From the NCBI RefSeq assembly GCF_000987765.1, contig NZ_LAHP01000024.1:1-48575 (forward strand): a DNA stretch of 48,575 nt. The letters run 5' to 3'. Position numbers and translations under genes: made by a program. Positions 1 through 7,825 of the stretch are shown here, piece by piece. The notes under the pieces are model-generated. The model was given only the letters and a program-made list of their open reading frames with translations. It was not told where the DNA came from and searched no databases. The stretch is from Arsukibacterium sp. MJ3 (lineage in GTDB: Bacteria > Pseudomonadota > Gammaproteobacteria > Enterobacterales > Alteromonadaceae). Each line of letters opens with the position of its first letter. Position 1 is the stretch's first letter.

Positions 1-95
1 AAAGCACTGGCAAGCAGCGATTGATAAATTACGAACATTGATTGATGATCCGCAAGCGAGTTTTTAAAATGCCTAAATTCGTGGGGATCTCTCAG
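1..95 (+). repeat. Left copy of 95-base inverted repeat at the window edges
   Basis: Bases 1-95 are the exact reverse complement of 48477-48571 (position p pairs with 48572 minus p). The repeat contains the last 22 codons of an open reading frame entering from outside, then a short non-coding stretch. It joins directly to the palindrome at 94-128. Because it touches the window edge its true length is unknown. It may be the inner end of an insertion sequence or another multicopy element. Confidence 0.95.
2..67 (+). CDS. Partial C-terminus of an unidentified protein (3' end only)
   Basis: A reading frame open from the window edge ends in TAA at 65-67 and encodes a hydrophilic tail ending in DDPQASF. 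The same 22 residues are encoded in the opposite direction at the right edge (48505-48570). Two inward-pointing 3' ends of one repeated gene suggest a multicopy gene such as a transposase, but I do not recognise the family from this short tail. The palindrome with a T-run just downstream (94-132) could act as its terminator. Confidence 0.4.
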   Translation, partial: KHWQAAIDKLRTLIDDPQASF

Positions 96-128
96 GGTCA
101 GAGTGAATAAATTATTCACTCTGACCCT
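94..128. repeat. REP-like palindrome, GGGTCAGAGTGA family, with T-run
   Basis: Arms at 94-110 and 112-128 are perfect reverse complements around a single A, with core GGGTCAGAGTGAATAA. Five T residues follow at 128-132, so on the plus strand the element looks like an intrinsic terminator. It sits 35 bases past the galU stop codon, so it may also act on the minus-strand operon, although there it lacks a clear U-run. The same core recurs at 31121-31155, 32629-32685, 33621-33669, 34401-34441, 37991-38049 and 48462-48476. Confidence 0.9.
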
Positions 129-162
129 TTTTATTCTTTTTATTTCTTTTTATTGAATATAG

Positions 163-1053
163 CTAGCGGATTAAGTTACTTAACCACGCCTTAAAATCTG
201 GCCCCAGGTGCTTGTCGCGTAGGCCATATTCAACAAAGGCCTGCATATACCCTAGTTTATTACCGCAGTCATGACTGCGCCCAATAATGTGGTAAGCATT
301 TACGGCTTCTGTTTCCATTAACAAAGCAATGGCATCGGTTAGCTGTACTTCATCGCCCGCCCCTACCGGGGTGCGCTTTAAATGCCGCCAAATTTGCGGG
401 CTAAATACATAACGGCCAACTACGGCCAGGTCCGATGGCGCCTCTGCAACTGAGGGTTTCTCTACTATGGCAGTCATTTTAACCGACTCGCCAGCGATCA
501 TTTGCTTACCGCCAACATCGGCCACACCATAGTTACTAACTAGGGCGTGCGGTACCGGCTCTACCATTACTTGGCTAATGCCAGTCTGCTCGAACAACTG
601 CGCCATTTTTGCCAGGTTATCCAAGCATAAATCGCTGTCGTAGCCATCAATTAATACATCTGGCAGCACTACGGCGAAGGGGGCATCGCCTACTAATGGT
701 AAAGCACATAGCACCGCATGCCCTAGCCCTTTTGCTTCGCCCTGGCGCACATGCATAATGGTGACATCTTTCGGGCATATCGCCTGCACTTCTTCAAGTA
801 ACTGGCGTTTTACTCGTTTTTCTAACATTGATTCTAATTCAAAGCTTTTATCGAAATGGTTTTCTATGGAGTTTTTAGAGGAATGGGTAACCAGTATAAT
901 TTCTTTAATGCCGGCGGCAATGCACTCTTGCACCACATATTGAATAAGCGGTTTGTCGACTACCGGTAGCATTTCTTTGGGAATAGCCTTGGTAGCGGGC
1001 AACATACGCGTTCCCAAGCCGGCAACCGGAATTACTGCTTTTAATACTGCCAT
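163..1053 (-). CDS. galU: UTP-glucose-1-phosphate uridylyltransferase GalU
   Basis: Makes UDP-glucose from glucose-1-phosphate and UTP in the cytoplasm, the substrate of the neighbouring UDP-glucose dehydrogenase. The 296-residue length is normal for bacterial GalU. The nucleotidyltransferase signature [19 protein letters not shown] lies at about residues 12-30, followed by the KPLIQY motif, a PDVLID metal/nucleotide segment and a VEKP motif near residue 197. The ATG at 1053 is preceded by an AAGGA ribosome binding site. It is the last gene of the long minus-strand polysaccharide operon, 93 bases after ugd. A palindrome at 94-128 lies just beyond its stop. Confidence 0.97.
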   Translation of the reverse strand: MAVLKAVIPVAGLGTRMLPATKAIPKEMLPVVDKPLIQYVVQECIAAGIKEIILVTHSSKNSIENHFDKSFELESMLEKRVKRQLLEEVQAICPKDVTIMHVRQGEAKGLGHAVLCALPLVGDAPFAVVLPDVLIDGYDSDLCLDNLAKMAQLFEQTGISQVMVEPVPHALVSNYGVADVGGKQMIAGESVKMTAIVEKPSVAEAPSDLAVVGRYVFSPQIWRHLKRTPVGAGDEVQLTDAIALLMETEAVNAYHIIGRSHDCGNKLGYMQAFVEYGLRDKHLGPDFKAWLSNLIR

Positions 1054-1146
1054 ACCATATCCTTACGTTTTGTTATTTATCATCCATAAACAATGTCGCC
1101 ATTAACTTCTATTTTCAGCCAATAGCCTTCAATTAGTAGCCAGCAA

Positions 1147-2493
1147 TTAGGCATGCGTTAATTTAACACTTTCACCACGGCCAATACCATAATAGGTTAT
1201 ACCACGGCGCTGCATCCGCTCTGGTTCAAATAAATTTCTGCCATCAAAAATTACAGGCTGCTTTAATTGGGCTTTTATTAAATCAAAATCGGGGGCTTTA
1301 AAGGGCTGCCATTCCGTACAAATAATTAACGCATCAGCCGCTTTTAAAGCAGCTTCTTTGGTGCCCACTAAGCTTAAATCATTACGCACGCCATAAGCGC
1401 GCTGCATCTCTTCCATTGCTTCCGGATCATACGCTTGCACGGTCGCACCAGCGGCCCATAATTGTTCAATTAATACCCGGCTGCTGGCTTCACGAATATC
1501 ATCGGTTTTCGGTTTAAAGCTTAGGCCCCATATCGCAAACACTTTACCACTTAAATCTTCACCAAAATGCTGTTTCACTAATTGTGGTAACTTTTGCTTC
1601 TGCCGTTGGTTAACGTTTTCTACGGCATATAGCATTTCAGGCTTGTAGCCTTCATTTTCAGCAGTGCGAATAAGTGCCCGCACATCTTTAGGGAAACACG
1701 ACCCACCATAACCACAACCCGGATAAATAAAATGATATCCAATTCGTGGATCTGACCCTATACCACGGCGAACCGCTTCAATATCGGCGCCCAACAGCTC
1801 GGCTAAATTAGCCATTTCATTCATAAACGATATTTTAGTGGCCAGCATGCAATTAGCCGCATACTTGGTTAACTCAGCGGAGCGCACATCCATAAAAATA
1901 ATTTTTTCGTGAATACGGTTAAATGGCTCGTACAATTCACGAATAATGTCATGCGGGCGGCTGTCATAACTGCCAATAATAATACGATCTGGCCGCATAC
2001 AGTCGGCAACGGCAGCACCTTCTTTTAAAAACTCAGGATTAGACACCACGTCAAACTTATGGCCCACCTGCCGCTCGGCCAACGTATCGGCAATAATAGC
2101 CCGCACTTTATCAGCGGTGCCTACTGGCACAGTAGACTTATCAATAATAACAGTGTCGCTAGTCATATATTGGGCAATAGTTTTGGCTACGGCTAATACA
2201 TATTGTAAATCTGCCGCACCATCGTTATCAGACGGCGTACCAACCGCAATAAATTGCACTTCGCCGTGTTCAACACCCAACTTAGCATCAGTAGTAAATT
2301 GTAAACGTCCGGCCTGGCTATTATTTTGTACTATCGGCGTTAAACCAGGCTCATAAATAGGTATATTGCCAAGGTTTAGCTCTTCTACCCGCTGGGCATT
2401 TACATCAACACAAATAACATGGTGCCCTACTTCTGCCAGCACCGCCGCCTGCACTAACCCAACATAGCCACTACCAAACACAGTTACTTTCAT
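1147..2493 (-). CDS. ugd: UDP-glucose 6-dehydrogenase
   Basis: Oxidises UDP-glucose to UDP-glucuronic acid with two NAD+. The N-terminal Rossmann motif GSGYVGLV is at residues 7-14. The middle and C-terminal domains follow, with the catalytic cysteine in GGSCFPKD (about residue 265). The length of 448 residues fits the family. The nearest homology class is UDP-glucose rather than UDP-HexNAc dehydrogenase, because the catalytic loop reads GGSCFPKD and not GGHC as in wecC and tviB of this window. The ATG at 2493 has an AAGGA site upstream. With galU it forms a UDP-GlcA supply pair at the distal end of the operon. Confidence 0.96.
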   Translation of the reverse strand: MKVTVFGSGYVGLVQAAVLAEVGHHVICVDVNAQRVEELNLGNIPIYEPGLTPIVQNNSQAGRLQFTTDAKLGVEHGEVQFIAVGTPSDNDGAADLQYVLAVAKTIAQYMTSDTVIIDKSTVPVGTADKVRAIIADTLAERQVGHKFDVVSNPEFLKEGAAVADCMRPDRIIIGSYDSRPHDIIRELYEPFNRIHEKIIFMDVRSAELTKYAANCMLATKISFMNEMANLAELLGADIEAVRRGIGSDPRIGYHFIYPGCGYGGSCFPKDVRALIRTAENEGYKPEMLYAVENVNQRQKQKLPQLVKQHFGEDLSGKVFAIWGLSFKPKTDDIREASSRVLIEQLWAAGATVQAYDPEAMEEMQRAYGVRNDLSLVGTKEAALKAADALIICTEWQPFKAPDFDLIKAQLKQPVIFDGRNLFEPERMQRRGITYYGIGRGESVKLTHA

Positions 2494-2534
2494 GAAAATC
2501 CTTAAAGAAGTAGACTAAATACTCAAAACTAAAC

Positions 2535-3086
2535 TCACTTAACCCTATCGCCCCGTCCCTTGCCGGTAACTGTCATTAAAATGTACTTAAAATAATCAAT
2601 AAGGGTTAGGTTACTTAGCATTTTGGCATCGGTTTCGGCTAGTAATTCTGGAGTAGACATATCTATTTCATTAACCTGCGCTAAGCCTGTTATGCCAGGG
2701 CGGGCATTGAAAATACCAAGCTTGTCTCTGGCTTCTGTTAATTCTTGCTGGTTAAATAAGCCAGGCCTTGGGCCAACTAAACTCATTTCACCTTTTAACA
2801 CGTTCCATAACTGTGGTAATTCATCTAACTTGGTTTTACGTAAAAACCCACCAAAAGGCGTTATCGCGCTGGCACTAGCAAGGTGACTGGCAACCGAAGC
2901 GGTATCGGTTTTCATGGTACGAAACTTTACCAGCGTAAAAGGCTTTTTATTGCGCCCTACCCGCACTTGCCGAAATAGGGGTGAGCCAGTATCGAATAAG
3001 CCTATAAGTGTTAAAACTACCAGCACCGGAAAACCAAATACCAAACCACTTAATGCAAAAACAAAATCTAATAACCGAATTAACAT
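2535..3086 (-). CDS. Small (PglC-like) phosphoglycosyl transferase
   Basis: A bacterial sugar transferase that should start repeat-unit assembly by moving a sugar-1-phosphate onto undecaprenyl phosphate at the inner membrane. At 183 residues it is only the minimal catalytic domain, as in PglC, without the extra membrane helices of WcaJ/WbaP. One N-terminal hydrophobic re-entrant segment covers about residues 5-31. Family motifs are KFRTMKTD (about 54-61), KLDELPQLWNV with the Asp-Glu dyad at 88-89, and SLVGPRP (about 102-108). The sugar specificity cannot be read from sequence. The nearby 4-reductase-like gene suggests, but does not prove, a QuiNAc-type or other 6-deoxy-HexNAc donor. Confidence 0.9.
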   Translation of the reverse strand: MLIRLLDFVFALSGLVFGFPVLVVLTLIGLFDTGSPLFRQVRVGRNKKPFTLVKFRTMKTDTASVASHLASASAITPFGGFLRKTKLDELPQLWNVLKGEMSLVGPRPGLFNQQELTEARDKLGIFNARPGITGLAQVNEIDMSTPELLAETDAKMLSNLTLIDYFKYILMTVTGKGRGDRVK

Positions 3087-3110
3087 AGAGCCTCAAGTAA
3101 AAAATGACAA

Positions 3111-3148
3111 GCTCGTTTTACGAGCAGTAACGAGCTGCTTAAAGCAGC
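3111..3148. other. Two small adjacent hairpins between hepT and the phosphoglycosyl transferase
   Basis: Bases 3111-3125 (GCTCGT, loop TTT, ACGAGC) and 3134-3148 (GCTGCTT, A, AAGCAGC) are two perfect short palindromes in the 101-base gap downstream of hepT. They have no T-run on the minus strand, so a terminator is not supported. They may be RNA processing or stability structures, or scars from insertion of the toxin-antitoxin pair. Confidence 0.5.
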
Positions 3149-3187
3149 AGTAACAAGCAACCGCCAGCAAAGCGCACTAGTTGATAC

Positions 3188-3649
3188 TTATTGATATTTA
3201 GCAGCAAAGCGAATGGCATGTTCCATACATTGCAATAACTGTTCCGCCATACCAAAAGCTTTATTAAGTAATGCAGACTGAATTTCAGGATCATCAGGGT
3301 AATCATGGGAAAATTGGTTACGCATTTCCCGCAGCTTAAGCCACAGTTCAACAGAGTCCAAGGCACCTATCTTTTCAAGCCGGTTCAGTTTATCAATAAA
3401 GGTATTAAGTTCACCTTCTTCATGCGTTAGCTCTATTATTGCAGGTAATAATTTTGCGCCCATTACATCCTGCAATTTTGAAAACCTGACAATGAACTGA
3501 TCAAACACTGCAAGTTCAATATCCGTAAGTTGAGACAAACTAGCCTTAGTAAACGGTTTTTTATCAGTCAAATGCTGCATAGACCATCGCAAACGCTCTG
3601 CATGCGTCTGGCAAATATCAACTATCCCCTGAAATACCAACTTATTCAT
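3188..3649 (-). CDS. hepT: HepT-like HEPN-domain toxin
   Basis: An all-alpha HEPN protein of 153 residues, the predicted RNase toxin of a MntA-HepT type toxin-antitoxin pair. The RNase signature R-x4-H is present as RNQFSH (Arg110, Asn111, His115). It overlaps the upstream MNT gene by 4 bases (ATGA), the usual coupled arrangement of these modules. In characterised MntA-HepT pairs the nucleotidyltransferase partner silences the HEPN toxin by AMP transfer to a tyrosine near the active site. Here Tyr117 follows the motif (HDYPDD), which is compatible. It interrupts a polysaccharide operon, so it is probably a later insertion. The assignment to HepT rather than another HEPN family rests on motif and partner only. 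Confidence 0.8.
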   Translation of the reverse strand: MNKLVFQGIVDICQTHAERLRWSMQHLTDKKPFTKASLSQLTDIELAVFDQFIVRFSKLQDVMGAKLLPAIIELTHEEGELNTFIDKLNRLEKIGALDSVELWLKLREMRNQFSHDYPDDPEIQSALLNKAFGMAEQLLQCMEHAIRFAAKYQ

Positions 3650-3948
3650 AAACGAATACCGGTATCTTTAGCAATTTTATAAATTGGCAACACGGTGCCA
3701 GCCTTACGGTTAATCACCAAATCAATTTTTTGCTCACCAAGCGCCATATGAAGCTCAACCAGGGCATTTAGCCTGGCGTCAACAATATCGTCAGCAGTTT
3801 GTAATTCAGGCTCAATGTAAAGATCAATATCACCGCCACGGGTACTATCATCAGCTCTTGAACCAAAAAGCCGCAGCTCTGAATGTCTGCCAAAATGTTT
3901 TAACAACACCTGCTTAATAATTTTTAGTTGCTGTTCAGTCAAACGCAT
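3646..3948 (-). CDS. mntA: MntA-like minimal nucleotidyltransferase antitoxin
   Basis: A 100-residue minimal nucleotidyltransferase, the predicted antitoxin of the HEPN toxin encoded just downstream. The active site is complete: GS at residues 29-30, then nine residues, then Asp40-x-Asp42 (GGDIDLY), with a likely third acidic residue Asp76 in KIDLVI. It starts at ATG 3948 with an AGGAG-like site (AAGGAGC) upstream. The 120 bases between it and the previous gene give room for an own promoter, but I could not pick a convincing one. The family is well known as the MNT half of MNT-HEPN modules. Confidence 0.85.
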   Translation of the reverse strand: MRLTEQQLKIIKQVLLKHFGRHSELRLFGSRADDSTRGGDIDLYIEPELQTADDIVDARLNALVELHMALGEQKIDLVINRKAGTVLPIYKIAKDTGIRL

Positions 3949-4068
3949 AACATAGCTCCTTAGCTTACTGCGACAAGTTTAACCAGCTATTAAGATTATA
4001 GCCACCAGCACTGACAACTCAACGCTCACAACTTAAAACCCACCACTATTCAATAAATAAATCATCAC

Positions 4069-5010
4069 TTATCTCTTCAGTGCGAAGCACCGAGCAATCC
4101 CCTCTTCCACTGTAATAGGTGGCGACCACCCCAGCGTAGTTTTGGTATGGCTAATATCTACCTGCAAATTACCACAAAGCCTGTCAACAACGGCTTGTTT
4201 ACCCGTAAGTTTACCTGCAAACTTTAACCAGCTCATTGGCACCGGAAGAAGCCAAGGCTTTTTACCAGCAGCGCGGGTCATCATTTGTAGTAATTGTGTA
4301 GTAGACACATCCCTGTCATCACTGACCAAAAACGTTTGATTTGCCGCTTTAGGGTGATCGATACAGGTAACAATTAAATCGACAAGATTATCAAGTGCGA
4401 CCATGCTGCGTTTATTATGAATAGCGCCTAGTGGCAGTGGCAGGTTTTTACTAGCAAACTTTAGCATCGAAGCAAAATTAGCTTTCACACCCGGTCCATA
4501 AACTAAAGGAGGGCGAATAATTACCACTTCCATGCCGGTTTCTATTGATATTTCTCTTAATCCGCACTCAGCTTCTGCTTTAGAGATACCATATGGGTCT
4601 TCTGGTTTTGGCTCGTCATCACATCGAAACGTTTCACCGTCAGTTGTTGCCTCGCCGTTCACTTTGACTGAGCTAACAAAGATAAAACGCTTAACTCCGG
4701 CAACTGCTGCCTGTCTGGCCAAATTTAAAGTGCCGGCAACATTTACGGCGCGGTATTCTTCCAAAGGATCAACAGCAGTATCTGCCATAACATGAACTCG
4801 GGCAGCGGAATGAACAACAACATCAACCTTATCCAGATAAATTAAATGCACTGATGACGAACTGATCTCAGCTTTGCAAAATATACCTTCAGCAATATGA
4901 GGGTCTTTTCTACTTAACAAACGAAGTTCACTAGTTTTTAATTCAGACGCTACCGCCCGGCCTACAAAACCAGTCGCACCTGTCAAAAGAATAGTTTTTT
5001 CAAGTTTCAT
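4069..5010 (-). CDS. NAD-dependent epimerase/reductase, WbpV/WreQ-like
   Basis: An extended short-chain dehydrogenase of 313 residues acting on a nucleotide sugar. The Rossmann motif TGATGFVG is at 10-17, catalytic Ser near 113-114 (FVSSVKVNG) and YGISK with Tyr140 and Lys144. The SSVKVNGE and RPPLVYGPGVKANF segments resemble the WbpV/WreQ group, known as 4-reductases that make UDP-QuiNAc from the 4-keto-6-deoxy intermediate. It sits next to a small phosphoglycosyl transferase, as in some QuiNAc-initiating loci. No UDP-GlcNAc 4,6-dehydratase (WbpM type) is present in the window, so its substrate would need an enzyme encoded elsewhere. A 4-epimerase role is the alternative. Confidence 0.75.
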   Translation of the reverse strand: MKLEKTILLTGATGFVGRAVASELKTSELRLLSRKDPHIAEGIFCKAEISSSSVHLIYLDKVDVVVHSAARVHVMADTAVDPLEEYRAVNVAGTLNLARQAAVAGVKRFIFVSSVKVNGEATTDGETFRCDDEPKPEDPYGISKAEAECGLREISIETGMEVVIIRPPLVYGPGVKANFASMLKFASKNLPLPLGAIHNKRSMVALDNLVDLIVTCIDHPKAANQTFLVSDDRDVSTTQLLQMMTRAAGKKPWLLPVPMSWLKFAGKLTGKQAVVDRLCGNLQVDISHTKTTLGWSPPITVEEGIARCFALKR

Positions 5011-6172
5011 TTCTGACCACGCTAATTATGTCGTTAGCCATTTCAGCCATAATTTTCACACGCGAAAATTTATTAATAAATTCTGTCCTTGGTATCACTC
5101 CCAATTCCAGTTTTTCAAAAGAGCGGCAAGCTTCTGCATCATCACCAGGATAAAATACCGAGGAGTTAGTTACTTCTTCTTTGAGAAACTGAGCCGCATA
5201 ACCGGAAACACCTGCCCACACTGGCTTACCTAATGCAGCGTACTCAAATATTTTTGAAGGAAGTACTTTTTGAAATGCAGGATAATCATTTAAGTGTAAA
5301 AATAATACATCAGCATTTTGATATTCACGAATTAATTCATTTCGGCTTACTGGCGGCAAAAGTTCTACATTGGTTAAACCATCCACCTTTTGCAGCAGCA
5401 CCTGCTTACGTCCTCCATCGCCAATAATACGAAATTTAGCCTTACCTTCCAATTTTTTTGCTAAAGCAGGCACTATTGTGTGCAACCCCTGTCCTTCACC
5501 AATATTACCGGCATAAAGCACCGTTACTTGACCAAAAACATTAGACACTTTAGAAGTTTCTGGAGCAACAGCCAGAAATTCATTATCAATACCATTGGTA
5601 AACCAACGGTATTCAGCGTTTGGATAACGACTGGAAAAATAATCTTTAAAGCCTTTCGACACTAAATTAATCCGTTTCGCCCTACCAAAAGCATAAGCCT
5701 CAACCCAAGAAAATACTGGTTTTGCCAGCCAGGTAATTTTAGCTGGCAATACGTCTTTTATGGTATCAACAAATATATCTCTAATATCCAGATACAAAGG
5801 GAGCTTTTTAGCAGATGCTATCCTAGCACCAAGAAATGCCGTAAATAAACGTGACGAGGTAGCAAATATAAGATCATAATCTTTATTTTTTGAAATTTTT
5901 AATGCTTGCCGGTAAAAGGTAGCAAAAGCCTTAATTTGATCCAACATACCACTTTTATGAGATGGTAAAGCAATGCGATGAATTTCGACGCCGTCTTTAA
6001 CTTCATGCATAGGTGCTTCAGCGGAAAATGAAGCATAACGATTTGGCAAAGTTGTTATGACCTCGAGTTCAACATCATGCTGTTTTTTCAGCTGCTCAAT
6101 TAACGCAGTACAACGAAAAGAACCAGCACACAAATCTGGTTCATAGTAAAAAGACAGAACTAAAACTTTCAA
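5000..6172 (-). CDS. GT4-family glycosyltransferase (WbuB-like)
   Basis: A GT-B glycosyltransferase of about 390 residues with the WbuB/WcaI-type N-terminus (LVLSFYYEPDLCAGSFR) and a C-terminal GT4 domain with VLYAGNIGEGQGL, DVLFLHL and PSKIFEYAALGKPV, the usual donor-binding region. It should add one sugar to the lipid-linked repeat unit on the cytoplasmic face of the membrane. No ATG fits. The best start is TTG 6172, eight bases after an AGGA that overlaps the stop codon of the preceding gene; TTG 6178 is too close to it. The 3' end overlaps the next gene by 11 bases. Confidence 0.88.
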   Translation of the reverse strand: MKVLVLSFYYEPDLCAGSFRCTALIEQLKKQHDVELEVITTLPNRYASFSAEAPMHEVKDGVEIHRIALPSHKSGMLDQIKAFATFYRQALKISKNKDYDLIFATSSRLFTAFLGARIASAKKLPLYLDIRDIFVDTIKDVLPAKITWLAKPVFSWVEAYAFGRAKRINLVSKGFKDYFSSRYPNAEYRWFTNGIDNEFLAVAPETSKVSNVFGQVTVLYAGNIGEGQGLHTIVPALAKKLEGKAKFRIIGDGGRKQVLLQKVDGLTNVELLPPVSRNELIREYQNADVLFLHLNDYPAFQKVLPSKIFEYAALGKPVWAGVSGYAAQFLKEEVTNSSVFYPGDDAEACRSFEKLELGVIPRTEFINKFSRVKIMAEMANDIISVVRNET

Positions 6173-6182
6173 TATCAATATC

Positions 6183-7823
6183 CTAAGTAATACAAAAGGT
6201 AGTGATTACTTCATCTGCAAGAAAATTAGCAACAATTTTATTCGAACTGATTGTTTCGCCAAACCCAGGGTGCCAACTTGACGGTATTACTTGTAAAGGA
6301 ATATTACATCGCACGATTAAAAGCGTACCGCTATCAAGGGTAAGGCTTAGCTCATAATCCGAGAGTTTCTTAACCTTAACTTTCGGGTGAAGATGCCAAT
6401 GAACAATAGCGTTATTATATTCCCCCTGTAACTTATCAGTGATACTTATGCTTTTATTATTTGCATCAACTTCACGTAAATGAGTCACTTTACCTTTAAG
6501 TCTTTTATAACCATCATGAGATGCTGTGAGCGCAACTTTTCCATTCTTTGCATCGGCATCTAAAAGTTTTGCATATGCCCTACGCGCTACCCTAAAACCA
6601 CTCCATACTTCTGACGAGTCAGTGTTATCAACCTCGACGGTATTATGGGCAGCAGTTTGACGTTGTCGCAATCTTTCCTTGCTCAAACCGTATATGGAAG
6701 TACCTGAGTTAACGAGTACACGCTCCAAGCCAACCGACCACTCTATACTAAGAGTATCCGCATGAGCATGCCCAGGCAAATAATCTGGACCAACCGCTGC
6801 GTGATCGAACAGGAGAGTATGTTCAGGCATCGAAATGCGGCTATAGCCAGATACTGGAAGCATAACCAACTCAGGTAAAGGAAGGTTAACTAAGTGAAGG
6901 CTTAAGCTGGTAGCATAGCTAAATAGTTGTGCAGGTGTTGCAGCGATTCCCATTGTACTATCATTAAAAAAACTGACTTCACCATCTGGATGCTGCATTA
7001 CTTTCAACCAATGCAACGCTTTTTCGGCTACAACCCGCCATTTAGGAAGGACATTAGCCAACTTTCTATGTTTCGAAATGCTGGCGAGATTAATTAAATC
7101 AAGTAAATCCCAAAGTAAAATACAATGGTACATCGGTGTAAGTTCGAAATGGCCACCATCCGGCAAAAACTGCTCCGGAATTTCCCGTTCAAGAATTCTT
7201 AATCCTAAATTAAGATATTTATCAGCTGAATCCCCTTGCAAGAAGCAACCAACAAATACCAATGCTTTCGCATTAGCAAACAAATGGTTTCCCAGAATAT
7301 GGTACTCAAGCTGCTTACTCAGCGCACTTGCCTGTAGTTCAATACTACTTAAAATGTCAGGGTTATTCAGTTGCGCTCTGTTATACCACTTAACCCAGTT
7401 TACCAGTCGTAATGACAGAGGATAAGGTTCCCAGCCATTACCTGATACTGCAGGATTCTCTGAGACCCAGCGCTGTACCAGACGCAGCTGAGTAGTTACT
7501 CGCTTTTTGCTATTTTGAGCATTTAAATCATCAAAATAGTGAAGATTGTAAAGCCAAAGCTTTTCAAATTTTGTGTTATTCCAATCCTGGGCTGAATTGA
7601 TTTTTCCTGGAAGATTTAGAAAACAAACGTCGTTGCCACCAAGAAATGAAGGCTGTAAAACCTCAGGTCCATTCCATACCCAAGAAGCAGGAGAAGGAGC
7701 GTTAATAATCAAAGAAATGTTCCGAAGCGGTTTAAGCTTATAGAGCATTCTGTAAAAGATCTGCTCAAAGCGCAGCGGCTTTACCGTGTGGTAAAGCCGC
7801 TGAAATCTCGTTAACAGTAACAT
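6183..7823 (-). CDS. Heparinase II/III-family protein in polysaccharide locus
   Basis: A 546-residue protein. The N-terminal part is an alpha-helical toroid (about 50-320), and the C-terminal heparinase II/III domain has PGHAHADTLS (about residue 352) and the RQRQTAAHNTVEVD segment. No signal peptide is visible, although lyases of this family that act on polymers outside the cytoplasm normally have one. Genes of this type recur inside O-antigen and capsule loci next to a bi-domain oxidoreductase, as here (2 bases apart), but their exact reaction is not settled. A role in uronic-acid-containing chain trimming or modification is an inference from the fold. Confidence 0.85.
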   Translation of the reverse strand: MLLLTRFQRLYHTVKPLRFEQIFYRMLYKLKPLRNISLIINAPSPASWVWNGPEVLQPSFLGGNDVCFLNLPGKINSAQDWNNTKFEKLWLYNLHYFDDLNAQNSKKRVTTQLRLVQRWVSENPAVSGNGWEPYPLSLRLVNWVKWYNRAQLNNPDILSSIELQASALSKQLEYHILGNHLFANAKALVFVGCFLQGDSADKYLNLGLRILEREIPEQFLPDGGHFELTPMYHCILLWDLLDLINLASISKHRKLANVLPKWRVVAEKALHWLKVMQHPDGEVSFFNDSTMGIAATPAQLFSYATSLSLHLVNLPLPELVMLPVSGYSRISMPEHTLLFDHAAVGPDYLPGHAHADTLSIEWSVGLERVLVNSGTSIYGLSKERLRQRQTAAHNTVEVDNTDSSEVWSGFRVARRAYAKLLDADAKNGKVALTASHDGYKRLKGKVTHLREVDANNKSISITDKLQGEYNNAIVHWHLHPKVKVKKLSDYELSLTLDSGTLLIVRCNIPLQVIPSSWHPGFGETISSNKIVANFLADEVITTFCIT

Positions 7824-7825
7824 TG

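Noticed and set aside
7078..7425. 115-codon plus-strand frame opposite the heparinase-like gene
   Set aside because: Antisense to a conserved domain, no ribosome binding site, no recognisable motif.
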